Assembly: GCF_003337245.1 (NCBI RefSeq)
Contig: NZ_QPJE01000004.1
Span: 92,285-156,284, forward strand
Length of the DNA: 64,000 nt
Source of the DNA: Halanaerobium sp. MA284_MarDTE_T2
Lineage (GTDB): Bacteria > Bacillota > Halanaerobiia > Halanaerobiales > Halanaerobiaceae
Reading direction: 5' to 3'
The notes under the pieces were generated by a model. That model had not been told where the DNA came from. It saw only the letters and a program-made list of their open reading frames with translations, and searched no databases. This document shows, one piece after another, positions 45,841-54,323 of the stretch. Every line of letters starts with the position of its first letter. The first letter of the stretch is position 1. The position numbers and the translations under genes were made by a program.

Positions 45841-46731
45841 ATGGACAAGTATATAGCTACACCCAGTGGAACAAAAAAAATTTTGAATGATTACGATCTT
45901 CAGCTAAAAAAAGGGCTGGGGCAGAATTTTTTGATCGATAGAAATATTATAAATATAATTATTGAGGAATCAGAAATTGCTGGTAATGAGTTTATTATTG
46001 AAATTGGTTCGGGAATAGGTTCTCTGACAGAGGAGCTTTTGGAAAGCCTGGATGACGGCCTGCTGCTTGCGGTCGAAAAAGATGAGAGAATGGTTGGTGT
46101 TCTTAAAGACCTTTTTGCAGATAGTGAAAATCTTATTTTGATCCATGATGATGTATTAAATATTAGCTGGCCGGAGGTTCTAAAAAAATATAATACTAAA
46201 GGTAGAAAGATAAAACTTGCTGCAAATCTGCCTTATTATGTCACTACTCCAATTATTATGTCACTTTTGGAGAGTGGTGTAAATTTTGAGTCAATGATAT
46301 TTATGGTTCAGAGAGAAGTTGGAGAGAGGATCTGTGCTGGCCCGGGAAGTAGAAGTTTTGGTTCTTTAAGTGTGGCAGTTCAATTTTACATGGATGCGGA
46401 AATAATACATAAAGTTCCTTCATCTGTATTTATCCCCAGACCTGATGTTGAATCAGCTTTAGTAAAATTAAAACCATACAAAAATAATCTGTACAGGAAA
46501 GAAGCTGTAAGTGAAGAATTTTTTTTCAAAATTATGCATTCAATATTTCAGCAGAGGAGAAAAACAATAAGAAATAGTCTGGTCAAATCTTCCCTGATTG
46601 ATATTGAACGTGATATAATTACTCAGGCATTAAATAATAATGATATAGATTTAAAAAAAAGAGGAGAAAAATTGAGTATTTTAGAAATGATAAAACTTAG
46701 TAATGAAATCTACCATTTGCTGGGAAATTGA
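45841..46731 (+). CDS. rsmA: 16S rRNA dimethyladenosine transferase RsmA (KsgA)
   Basis: Dimethylates two adjacent adenosines near the 3' end of 16S rRNA during 30S maturation. 296 residues, with the KKGLGQNFLIDRN signature, the SAM motif EIGSGIGSLTEELL, and motif IV NLPYYVTTPI. The ATG is weakly supplied with a ribosome site (AAAGGAT 13 bases upstream). veg lies two genes downstream, a conserved Firmicute neighbourhood. Confidence 0.95.
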   Translation: MDKYIATPSGTKKILNDYDLQLKKGLGQNFLIDRNIINIIIEESEIAGNEFIIEIGSGIGSLTEELLESLDDGLLLAVEKDERMVGVLKDLFADSENLILIHDDVLNISWPEVLKKYNTKGRKIKLAANLPYYVTTPIIMSLLESGVNFESMIFMVQREVGERICAGPGSRSFGSLSVAVQFYMDAEIIHKVPSSVFIPRPDVESALVKLKPYKNNLYRKEAVSEEFFFKIMHSIFQQRRKTIRNSLVKSSLIDIERDIITQALNNNDIDLKKRGEKLSILEMIKLSNEIYHLLGN

Positions 46732-46745
46732 AAGCAGGTGAAATA

Positions 46746-47225
46746 ATGAAGTTCCTCAGTCCTACTGATGGGCGGTTAACTCTTGATGAGACATACGAAA
46801 AAATAATTAATTTTATAAAATCTGACTCAGATTATGAGTATAAATTAATAGTTGGGACTGATTCTCAACCGGGGTTTAGTGAGGTTGTATTTGTAACTGC
46901 AATTGTTATTTACCGCATCGGGCGTGGCGGCCGATATTTTTATTATAAAGATAATGTCAGGTTTAAATCCGGGATGAAGCAGCGGATATTTTATGAAGTA
47001 TCACGCAGCCTGGAGGTGGCAAGTAAGTTAACATTATTTTTATCTGAAGAAGATCAGCTGGAAGAAGATATAGAGCTGGAAATTCATATTGATGTCGGTC
47101 ATAATGGACCTACAAATGAAATTATTAGAGAAGTTACAGGAATGGTAGTAGGAAGTGGTTTTGAAGCATATATAAAACCTGATGCATATGCTGCTTCAAC
47201 TGTGGCAGATAAATTCACCAGATAG
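46746..47225 (+). CDS. YkuK-like ribonuclease H-fold protein (DUF458)
   Basis: A 159-residue protein of the DUF458/YkuK family, RNase H-like fold. Visible are KLIVGTDSQ with the first acidic residue, EIHIDVGHNGPTNEII with the second, and KPDAYAASTVADKFT near the end. No activity is established. The ATG at 46746 follows AGGTGA; it begins 14 bases after rsmA and is likely co-transcribed. Confidence 0.85.
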   Translation: MKFLSPTDGRLTLDETYEKIINFIKSDSDYEYKLIVGTDSQPGFSEVVFVTAIVIYRIGRGGRYFYYKDNVRFKSGMKQRIFYEVSRSLEVASKLTLFLSEEDQLEEDIELEIHIDVGHNGPTNEIIREVTGMVVGSGFEAYIKPDAYAASTVADKFTR

Positions 47226-47277
47226 TTTTTTGTGAAGGAATTTCCTTCAAACCCCTTTTTCTCTGAAAGACTTTCTC

Positions 47278-47316
47278 CATTTTTCAACTCTAAAAATAAT
47301 TTTGGGAAATTTTTTC
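47278..47316 (+). repeat. Partial copy of the dispersed intergenic repeat
   Basis: CAACTCTAAAAATAATTTTG and the following GGAAATTTTTTC resemble the 3' half of the copy at 39871-39900 and of the minus-strand copy at 63064-63100. It lies between the YkuK-like gene and veg. Confidence 0.4.
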
Positions 47317-47393
47317 ATGGTTTTGCGAAAATTTATCCACTGTGATATAATTAAATATTAGAAAAGATTCATTTTAATATAAGGGGGAGTTTG

Positions 47394-47654
47394 ATGTCGA
47401 AGAATGTTCTGGATGAGATAAAAAAAGAAGTTAATTCTTACGTTGGACATAGAGTGACTGTCAAGGCTCACCGTGGTAGACGAAAAACCATAGAAAAAGA
47501 AGGTATTTTAGAAAAAACCCATAAAAACTTATTTGTTATAAGAATTAAGGATCACAATCAGGTAAGACGTTTATCATATAGTTATGCTGATCTTTTGACA
47601 GACAATGTTGTTGTAAAATCTAAAGATGAGCATATAAAAATTGGGGTTTTGTGA
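47394..47654 (+). CDS. veg: Veg family protein
   Basis: An 86-residue protein of the Veg family, which in B. subtilis stimulates biofilm formation by interfering with SinR. The conserved GHRVTVKAHRGRRKTIEKEG and RRLSYSYADLLT segments are present. The ATG at 47394 follows AAGGGGGAG. It is preceded by a spacer with promoter-like TATAAT and ends at a terminator. Position near rsmA is conserved in Firmicutes. Confidence 0.92.
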   Translation: MSKNVLDEIKKEVNSYVGHRVTVKAHRGRRKTIEKEGILEKTHKNLFVIRIKDHNQVRRLSYSYADLLTDNVVVKSKDEHIKIGVL

Positions 47655-47670
47655 GCAAAACAATAAAATT

Positions 47671-47695
47671 TGCAGCCGTAAGGCTGCTCTTTTTA
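47671..47695 (+). terminator. Terminator after veg
   Basis: GCAGCC and GGCTGC form a stem with a GTAA tetraloop, followed by CTTTTT. Confidence 0.9.
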
Positions 47696-47750
47696 TGTGA
47701 AAGTTTCAAATTGTCTAAAAATTTTGCTGATAAAAATAAAATTTATAAAC

Positions 47751-47790
47751 TTAAATTCTGGTTAAATTATACTAAAATATACTGTAAAAT
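47751..47790 (+). promoter_or_regulatory. Pho-box-like repeats upstream of the Na/Pi transporter gene
   Basis: TTAAAT (47751), TTAAAT (47762), TAAAAT (47773) and GTAAAA (47784) start exactly 11 bases apart. PhoP of the B. subtilis type binds TTAACA-like hexamers with that period. The hexamers here are degenerate, so this is a candidate only. Confidence 0.45.
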
Positions 47791-47823
47791 ATGATATTTA
47801 AACGGCAGGAAGGAGAGATCTAA

Positions 47824-49515
47824 TTGTCAATTGATATGGCTGTCGGATTATTTGGAGGTCTCGGGATATTCATTTATGGAATGAAGCAGATGAGTGAGGG
47901 ACTGCAGAAAACAGCCGGAAAAAGGTTAAGGCATTTTTTGGCAATACTGACTAACAAACCAATTATGGGAGTTGCAGTTGGCACAATTGTGACAGCTATA
48001 ATTCAGAGCAGTAGTGCAACAACAGTTATGGTAGTTGGATTTGTTAATGCAGGATTAATGACTCTGGCCCAATCCATTGGTGTTATAATGGGAGCTAATA
48101 TAGGTACAACAGTTACTGCACAGCTTATAGCATTTAAACTTGGAGATTACGCTTTTCATGCAATAGCGGTTGGATCATTTACATATCTATTTGCAAAAAG
48201 TAAAAAATTCCAGTATTTAGGACAGATTTTGCTTGGTTTTGGGCTGCTGTTTTTAGGACTGGAAACTATGAGTGATACAATGTATCCTCTGCGCGAATCC
48301 CAATTTTTTATTGATTTAATGGAGAGCTTCAGTGTATATCCAATTCTTGGTGTATTAACAGGAATTTTTGTTACAATCATGGTGCAGAGCAGTAGTGCTT
48401 CATTTGGTATTCTGCTGGGACTTGTTACTGTAGGTGCTGTTCATTATGATGCTGCCATACCAATTCTTCTTGGTAGTAATATAGGTACTACAGTAACAGC
48501 AATTCTTTCTGCAATTGGAGCAAATCTTACTGCAAAAAGAGCTGCAGCAGCACACTTTACATTCAATGTTGTTGGAGCAGGAATGATGATTATTCTGCTT
48601 TATATAGTGCCGGATTTTTCTGGAATGATAGAAAATCTGCTGAGAAATATAAGTGCTTTTTTTGGATATCTTAATCCTTCAGAGGAACGACTCCTTGCAA
48701 ATACTCATACATTTTTTAATGTACTTAATACACTTATCTGGCTTCCCTTTACCGGTTTTATGGTTATGCTGGTAGAAAAAATACTGCCTGGAGAAGATAC
48801 AACATTAAAATATGGAGCTACTTTTATAGATGAGAGAATGCTGCAGACTCCATCAGTGGCAATTGAACAGATCAAAAAAGAAGTTATTTATATGCATAAT
48901 ATTGCGAAAGATATGGTATCTGATGCAGTAAATGGTTTTTTAAATAAGGACCGCGATACAGCAGAAAAAATAAGGCGCCATGAAGATATTGTAAATGAGC
49001 TCGAAGAAGAACTTTTAAATTTTATTCAGAAAGTACCTCAGGGCCAGCTTTCTGATGTAGATATCCGCACCCTTGATAAATTTTTTGCAATAGTTGATGA
49101 TATTGAAAGTGTAGCTGATGATGCAAATGATATTGCAAGCCTGACTGAACACAGACTGGATAATAAACTAAGCTTTACAAGTGTAGCTGAAGATACAATT
49201 AAGGAAGTACATGAAATCATCTGTGGAGTTTTAGATAAATCAATGAAACTGCTGGAAACAGAAGATTTTACTTTAGCCCGCGAAATACTGGAGACAGAGA
49301 AGAAACTGGATAAACTGCAGCTGCAGTTTAGAGAAGAAAATATCGCCAGAATAAAAGGTTCAGCAAAAGAAGAATGTGATCCCAATGCCGGTATAATACT
49401 GCTGGAACTGCTTGAGGATATGGAACATGTCAGTGATCAGCTGGCAGATATTGCTCACAGTATTCTGGAAATTTATCAGGTAGATAAAGAACTGGCGGCA
49501 GAAGAAGTGATTTAA
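47824..49515 (+). CDS. Na/Pi-cotransporter family protein (NptA-like, PhoU-like C terminus)
   Basis: Inner-membrane sodium/phosphate symporter of 563 residues. The membrane half (1-300) holds two inverted repeats, each with the family's QSSSAT-type motif (IQSSSATTVMVVGF and VQSSSASFGILLGL). The C-terminal half (about 340-550) is a helical PhoU-like domain. The TTG start follows AAGGAG at 47810-47815. It precedes phoPR and pst genes and belongs to a phosphate locus; a sodium-driven carrier suits a salt-loving cell. Confidence 0.9.
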   Translation: MSIDMAVGLFGGLGIFIYGMKQMSEGLQKTAGKRLRHFLAILTNKPIMGVAVGTIVTAIIQSSSATTVMVVGFVNAGLMTLAQSIGVIMGANIGTTVTAQLIAFKLGDYAFHAIAVGSFTYLFAKSKKFQYLGQILLGFGLLFLGLETMSDTMYPLRESQFFIDLMESFSVYPILGVLTGIFVTIMVQSSSASFGILLGLVTVGAVHYDAAIPILLGSNIGTTVTAILSAIGANLTAKRAAAAHFTFNVVGAGMMIILLYIVPDFSGMIENLLRNISAFFGYLNPSEERLLANTHTFFNVLNTLIWLPFTGFMVMLVEKILPGEDTTLKYGATFIDERMLQTPSVAIEQIKKEVIYMHNIAKDMVSDAVNGFLNKDRDTAEKIRRHEDIVNELEEELLNFIQKVPQGQLSDVDIRTLDKFFAIVDDIESVADDANDIASLTEHRLDNKLSFTSVAEDTIKEVHEIICGVLDKSMKLLETEDFTLAREILETEKKLDKLQLQFREENIARIKGSAKEECDPNAGIILLELLEDMEHVSDQLADIAHSILEIYQVDKELAAEEVI

Positions 49516-49519
49516 AGAT

Positions 49520-49536
49520 TTAACATAAATTTAACA
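49520..49536 (+). promoter_or_regulatory. Pho-box-like direct repeat near phoP
   Basis: TTAACA (49520-49525) and TTAACA (49531-49536) are exactly 11 bases apart, the classical PhoP box pattern TTAACA-N5-TTAACA. They lie between the Na/Pi transporter gene and phoP but upstream of a terminator (49559-49588), so how they act on phoP is unclear. Confidence 0.6.
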
Positions 49537-49558
49537 TAAAATTTGATTATTACTATTA

Positions 49559-49588
49559 AGACTCCTTTTTTAAGGGGTCTTTTTTTGT
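49559..49588 (+). terminator. Terminator after the Na/Pi transporter gene
   Basis: GACTCCTT pairs with AAGGGGTC around TTTT, followed by a T7 run. Confidence 0.85.
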
Positions 49589-49644
49589 TATACTGGGTTT
49601 ATAAAAGATGTCAATATTAATAAATTACAGAAAGATTCCCGAAA

Positions 49645-49679
49645 TAGATTTAAAACTCCAAAAATAAATTTTGGGCAGG
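49645..49679 (+). repeat. Partial copy of the dispersed intergenic repeat
   Basis: AAACTCCAAAAATAAATTTT followed by GGGCAGG resembles the copies at 47285-47316 and, in reverse complement, 63064-63095. It lies in the leader of phoP. Confidence 0.4.
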
Positions 49680-49770
49680 CCAAATGGACCTGGAGATAGA
49701 ACTGGAAATTGATTCAGATATTAATACATTAATAATTATGAAATAAAATATGTTATCAGGGGGAAGGATA

Positions 49771-50457
49771 ATGGAAAAGATACTTGTTGTTGATGATGAA
49801 AAACATATAAGAGATCTTATTGAATTTAATTTAGATAAAGCAGGGTTTGAAGTTTTAACTGCAGTAGATGGTAAAGAAGCTTTAAAAGTCTTAAATAAAA
49901 ATATTGATTTAATTGTTTTGGATTTGATGCTTCCAGAGATAGATGGGCTTGAGGTATGCAGAAAAATGAGGGCAGATAAAGAACTAAAAAATATTCCTAT
50001 AATTATGCTTACAGCAAAAGGGGAAGAAGTTGACAAAATACTAGGTCTTGAGATGGGTGCTGATGATTATATGACAAAACCATTTAGCCCCAGGGAGCTG
50101 ACAGCAAGGATTAAAGCTATCTTTAGAAGGCTAAGCCAGATGAAGGCACCAGATGAATTTGAAGAAGAAATTTTAGAAGAAGGCAATATTAAAATTGATA
50201 CTGCCCGACATGAAGTTGTGGTAAGTGGAAAAGAAATAAGTCTTACTCCTAAAGAATTTGAACTTCTCCGCTATTTGATTATAAATAAAGGGAGGGTTTT
50301 GAGCAGAGACCTGCTGCTGGAAAAAATCTGGGGATATGAATATGCGGGTGATACAAGAACAGTTGATGTTCATGTAAGAAGACTGCGCCAAAAAATTAAA
50401 AAAGATTATATAGAAACTGTCAGGGGGGTGGGATATAAATTTGTTAAACTGGAGTAA
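49771..50457 (+). CDS. phoP: Phosphate response regulator PhoP/PhoB
   Basis: OmpR-family response regulator of 228 residues. Receiver domain (1-120): acidic pocket VVDDEKH, phospho-acceptor Asp in LIVLDLMLPEIDG, and TKPFSPREL with the conserved Lys. C-terminal winged helix (about 135-228) ends with the VDVHVRRLRQKI and TVRGVGYKF motifs. The ATG at 49771 follows GGGGGAAGG. It overlaps phoR by 17 bases. Assignment to phosphate control rests on the neighbouring pst, phoU and Na/Pi genes. Confidence 0.93.
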   Translation: MEKILVVDDEKHIRDLIEFNLDKAGFEVLTAVDGKEALKVLNKNIDLIVLDLMLPEIDGLEVCRKMRADKELKNIPIIMLTAKGEEVDKILGLEMGADDYMTKPFSPRELTARIKAIFRRLSQMKAPDEFEEEILEEGNIKIDTARHEVVVSGKEISLTPKEFELLRYLIINKGRVLSRDLLLEKIWGYEYAGDTRTVDVHVRRLRQKIKKDYIETVRGVGYKFVKLE

Positions 50458-52225
50458 ATATAGTATAAGAAATCGCTTATTTATCATCTTTATAGTCATA
50501 CAGATTTTAATAATTGGTCTGTCATTTTATTATTTTACAGATAATCATAGAGATTTTTATTTCAATCAGCTTAAAATTAGTCTGGAAAACTATGCTCACC
50601 TTATACTTGAAGAAAAAGGGGCAGTGCTGCTCAATACTCCTGCAGATGAACTGGAAGAAATGGTTTTAAACTGGGGCAGGCATACTGGGGCCAGAATTAC
50701 TATTGTAGATAAAGAAGGTAAGGTTCTGGCAGATTCGCGCTATGATATATCTAAGATGGACAACCATAAAAATAGACCAGAAATTTCTGCTGTTTTTTCA
50801 GGAGAGGAAAAAGGGGAATTGATTAGAGAAAGTGATACATTGGAAGAAAAAATGCTTTATTTATCTTTCCCTATTACCAGTTCTGCTGGTGAAACCGCTG
50901 GTGTTTTAAGACTTGCCAGAAGTTTAAGCTTTATAAGAGGGGTTTTAATAGAAGACATAAAAAGTTATCTTGTTTTCTTTTTTGTTCTGGCAGTTTTAAC
51001 AATATTATTAACCTGGCGGCTTACATCTACTGTAATTTATCCACTGGAAAAGATTACAGAGACGGCTGCAAATATAGCAGAAGGAGATTTTTCTCAGAGA
51101 ATTCCTGCCAGAAGATACAGTAGTGAAATTGAAAAACTTGCAGAGATGTTTAATTTTATGACAGATAAGCTTGAAAAGAAGATTGATGAAATGTCAAGTG
51201 AAAAAAATAAAATGGCGACAATTTTGAATAGTATGATAGATGGTGTTATTGCAACCGATAGAAAGCACAGGATAGTTTTGATAAATCCAGCCGCAAAAGA
51301 TATTTTTAAAATAAAAAAAGATAATATTAAGGGCAAAGAATTGATTGCCTCGGTTTTCAGCCACAGAATTGATATGTATTTGGAAGAGGCATTAAGGGAA
51401 AAAAGAACTATAACAAGAGAAATAATTTATCAAAATCCTGATAAAGTTATTATGCAGGCAACTTTTTCTCCGATTTTTGAAGAAGACGGCAGCATCAGTG
51501 GAGGTATAATCGTATTTACAGATATTACAGAATTAAGAAAACTGGAGACAGTTCGCAATGATTTTGTTGCCAATGTTTCTCATGAACTCAGAACACCTTT
51601 AACATCAATTATTGGTTATGTAAATACCCTTTTGGATAATGATATTGATGATCCGGAAATTAGAGAGAAATTCCTAAAAATTGTTAAAACAGAAGCAGAC
51701 AGACTGTCAATTTTAATTAAGGATTTATTCAACTTATCAAAAATAGAGAGTTCCACCCCTGATTTAAAAGCAGAAAATCTAAAGAAGGTTATAGATAAAA
51801 CTATTAATTTGCTGATAGACAGAGCAGAAAAGAAAGATATAATAATAGAAAAAGAAATTGAAGTAGATCTTCCACCTGTATATATGGTTAAGGAGCAGAT
51901 AGAACAGGTTATGATTAATCTTATAGATAATGCTATTAAATATACGCAAGATAATGGCAAAATAAAAGTTTCAGCTTACAAAAAAGAGGATCGAATTTAT
52001 GTTGAGGTAGAAGATAATGGTATAGGTGTTCCTAGAGAAGAACAGGATAGAGTCTTCGAGAGATTTTATCGGGTGGATAAAGCAAGATCGAGTTCTCTTG
52101 GTGGAACAGGAATTGGCCTTTCTATCGTAAAAAATATTATAAAACAGCACGGCAGTGAAATTAATCTTGAAAGCAGAGAAGGAGAAGGAAGCAGGTTTAT
52201 ATTTAGTTTAAAAATTGCTAAATAA
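50441..52225 (+). CDS. phoR: Phosphate sensor histidine kinase PhoR
   Basis: Membrane sensor kinase of 594 residues: helix 1 (about 10-30), an extracytoplasmic domain (about 30-165), helix 2, a HAMP domain (about 187-240), a PAS domain (about 250-350), the H-box VSHELRTPLTSIIGY, and a HATPase_c domain with NLIDNAIKYT, DNGIGVP and GGTGIGLSIVK. It starts at TTG inside the end of phoP after a G-rich ribosome site. Signalling probably runs through the PstSCAB-PhoU complex encoded next. Confidence 0.93.
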   Translation: MLNWSKYSIRNRLFIIFIVIQILIIGLSFYYFTDNHRDFYFNQLKISLENYAHLILEEKGAVLLNTPADELEEMVLNWGRHTGARITIVDKEGKVLADSRYDISKMDNHKNRPEISAVFSGEEKGELIRESDTLEEKMLYLSFPITSSAGETAGVLRLARSLSFIRGVLIEDIKSYLVFFFVLAVLTILLTWRLTSTVIYPLEKITETAANIAEGDFSQRIPARRYSSEIEKLAEMFNFMTDKLEKKIDEMSSEKNKMATILNSMIDGVIATDRKHRIVLINPAAKDIFKIKKDNIKGKELIASVFSHRIDMYLEEALREKRTITREIIYQNPDKVIMQATFSPIFEEDGSISGGIIVFTDITELRKLETVRNDFVANVSHELRTPLTSIIGYVNTLLDNDIDDPEIREKFLKIVKTEADRLSILIKDLFNLSKIESSTPDLKAENLKKVIDKTINLLIDRAEKKDIIIEKEIEVDLPPVYMVKEQIEQVMINLIDNAIKYTQDNGKIKVSAYKKEDRIYVEVEDNGIGVPREEQDRVFERFYRVDKARSSSLGGTGIGLSIVKNIIKQHGSEINLESREGEGSRFIFSLKIAK

Positions 52226-52251
52226 AATTATGTTGTATTTATTGGTACCTT

Positions 52252-52337
52252 GTTGGTACCGGGTACAAAAATACCGTGTTGGTACCAGGTACAAAAAGGC
52301 CTTTTAGTACCTGGTACTCTCTAATGGGCTTTTTTTG
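52252..52337 (+). repeat. GGTACC-rich repeats and nested hairpin after phoR
   Basis: A 20-base unit beginning GTTGGTACC and ending GGTACAAAAA occurs at 52252-52271 and 52278-52297 with one difference. Its second copy forms a hairpin: GTACCAGGTAC (52282-52292) pairs with GTACCTGGTAC (52307-52317) around the palindrome AAAAGGCCTTTT. A T7 run ends at 52336, so the structure probably doubles as the phoPR terminator. Confidence 0.7.
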
Positions 52338-52376
52338 TTTACATAGTGTTAACATAAGAGAAATATTGGTGTAACA
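52338..52376 (+). promoter_or_regulatory. Pho-box-like repeats upstream of pstS
   Basis: TTTACA (52338), TTAACA (52349) and GTAACA (52371) lie on an 11-base register (the position at 52360 is degenerate). A TATAAA-like box follows at 52413-52418, and AAGGGGG precedes pstS. The layout matches PhoP-activated pst promoters. Confidence 0.6.
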
Positions 52377-52448
52377 ATAAGATGTTAAATTAGTATTAGA
52401 GAAAAATTAAAGTATAAAATTATTAATCCTTAAGGGGGAAAATTATTA

Positions 52449-53270
52449 ATGTCTAAAATTAATTCATTTGCTGTTGTTATGGCTTTACTGTTGGTTGCTG
52501 TTATGTCTTTAGGTGTAATGGCTGAAGATTCTCTTGTAATTCAGGGTTCTTCAACTGTTCTGCCGATTGCACAGAAAGCTGCAGAAGTTTATATGGAAAA
52601 AAATCCTGGGGTAAATATTTCTGTTCGTGGTGGTGGATCTGGTAATGGTATTGCAGCACTGATTGATGGAGCTGTTGATATTGCAGATTCTTCTAGATTT
52701 ATCAAAGAAAAAGAAGTTAATGCGGCTGTAAAAAACGGTATTTTCCCGGTACCACATAGAATAGCCATGGATGGTATTGCTGTTGTAATTAATCCAGCAA
52801 ATAGTGTAGAAGAATTAAGCCTTGAAGATTTAAAAAATATCTATACTGGTAAAGTTACAAACTGGAAAGAATTTGGCGGAAAAGATATGGAAATAGTTGT
52901 TGTATCTAGAGATTCAAGTTCTGGTACATTTGAAGTATTTAATGATATTGCACTGGGTGGAGAAAGATTATTCCAGGGTGCACTTTTACAGGCATCTAAT
53001 GGTGCAGTAGCTGGTGTAGTTGCAGATACAGAAGGTGCAATTGGTTATGTTGGTCTTGGTTATCTATCAGAGTCTCTAAAAGCTGTTAAGGTAAATGGAG
53101 TTGCTCCCTCTAATGCGACTGTAGCAAGTGGAGAGTTTCCAATTGCACGTCCACTATTTATGTTCACTGATGGCTGGCCAGAAGGATTAACAGCTAAGTT
53201 CATTAACTTTGTCTTAAGCAAAGATGGACAAAAGTTAGTAAAAGACCAGGGATTTGTACCACTTTATTAA
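52449..53270 (+). CDS. pstS: Phosphate-binding protein PstS
   Basis: High-affinity phosphate-binding protein of 273 residues. The signal peptide ends near GVMAE and has no lipobox cysteine, so the mature protein is predicted to be a soluble periplasmic protein. Phosphate-site motifs QGSSTVLPIA, GGGSGNGI, DIADSSR and SRDSSSGTFEVF are intact. It is separated from pstC by a terminator, which would favour more PstS than permease. Confidence 0.95.
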   Translation: MSKINSFAVVMALLLVAVMSLGVMAEDSLVIQGSSTVLPIAQKAAEVYMEKNPGVNISVRGGGSGNGIAALIDGAVDIADSSRFIKEKEVNAAVKNGIFPVPHRIAMDGIAVVINPANSVEELSLEDLKNIYTGKVTNWKEFGGKDMEIVVVSRDSSSGTFEVFNDIALGGERLFQGALLQASNGAVAGVVADTEGAIGYVGLGYLSESLKAVKVNGVAPSNATVASGEFPIARPLFMFTDGWPEGLTAKFINFVLSKDGQKLVKDQGFVPLY

Positions 53271-53357
53271 TAAAAACTTAGTATAATATTAGTAGTAAAT
53301 AGTAAAGAGTTAAATAGTTAAGCAATATAATATATGTGCAGCTGCTATATAATCTGG

Positions 53358-53386
53358 AAAAAAGGGAGGCTTTCCTCCCTTTTTCT
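53358..53386 (+). terminator. Intra-operon terminator between pstS and pstC
   Basis: AAGGGAGG pairs with CCTCCCTT around a CTTT loop, followed by TTTC. The short T tail suggests partial readthrough into pstCAB-phoU. Confidence 0.85.
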
Positions 53387-53435
53387 GGGTGTTTATTTAT
53401 AAAAAATTTACACCTTAATGAAAGAGGTGAATTTT

Positions 53436-54323
53436 GTGTTAAACTGGAAAACTAAAGAAAAAGTCATTAAAAATACACTTTTATTTTTTGCTTTTTCCTC
53501 TATTTTGTTTTTAGCAGGGATTATAGTTGTTCTCTTTAATGAAGGAGCACCAATTTTTGCTAAAGTTGGAATATTTAAATTTATGTTTACAGGTGACTGG
53601 TATCCAACTTATGACCCGGCAGGTTTTGGTATTTATAATCTTCTTGCAGCTTCAATTGTGGTGACAATTGGTGCTATGGTATTTGCAGTTCCATTTGGAG
53701 TTGCTTCAGCAGTATATATTTCGTATATACTGCCAAAAAGATTTAAAAATATAGTTAAACCAACAATTGAAATGCTGGCAGGTGTTCCATCTGTTATATA
53801 TGGTCTTTTTGGAATGAAGATATTGAGTCCATATATTAAAGAACTTTTTGGTCTACCTACAGGGTTGAATGCTTTGACTGCAATGATAATGCTCGGTATT
53901 ATGGCACTACCTACAATTGTTAGTCTGTCAGAAGATGCTATTACTGCTGTTCCCAAAAGTTTTAGAGATGCTTCTTTGGCACTTGGTGGAACTAGATTGG
54001 AAACAATGGTAAGGGTAATTTTACCGACTGCGTCTTCTGGAATAGTGACAGCAATTATTCTGGGCATGGGAAGAGCAATTGGAGAAACAATGACAGTGCT
54101 GATGGTTGCAGGAGGGGCTTCGCTTTTTCCTTCTAATATTCTTAAACCTGTTCGACCGATGACTGCAACAATAGCTGCGGAAATGGGTGAGGCTCCTGTG
54201 GGAAGTGATCACTATCAGGCACTCTTTGGAATAGCAATTATATTATTTATAATAACTCTTATTTTTAATATTTTTGCTGATATGGCACAGCAGAGATTTA
54301 AAAAGAAGGTGAGTGGAGAATAA
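53436..54323 (+). CDS. pstC: Phosphate ABC transporter permease PstC
   Basis: Inner-membrane permease of 295 residues. FGVASAVYISYILPKRFKN, MLAGVPSVIYGLFG and the EAA loop region SFRDASLALGGTRLETMVRV match PstC, as does GRAIGETMTVLMVAGG. The GTG at 53436 is chosen because AGAGGTGA lies just before it; an upstream ATG (53418) precedes that site. Its last base overlaps the first base of pstA. Confidence 0.95.
   Translation: MLNWKTKEKVIKNTLLFFAFSSILFLAGIIVVLFNEGAPIFAKVGIFKFMFTGDWYPTYDPAGFGIYNLLAASIVVTIGAMVFAVPFGVASAVYISYILPKRFKNIVKPTIEMLAGVPSVIYGLFGMKILSPYIKELFGLPTGLNALTAMIMLGIMALPTIVSLSEDAITAVPKSFRDASLALGGTRLETMVRVILPTASSGIVTAIILGMGRAIGETMTVLMVAGGASLFPSNILKPVRPMTATIAAEMGEAPVGSDHYQALFGIAIILFIITLIFNIFADMAQQRFKKKVSGE

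Noticed and set aside
47227..47250. Terminator after the YkuK-like gene
   Set aside because: The TGAAGG/CCTTCA hairpin is short and the following CCCCTTTTT is too distant and weak to support the call.
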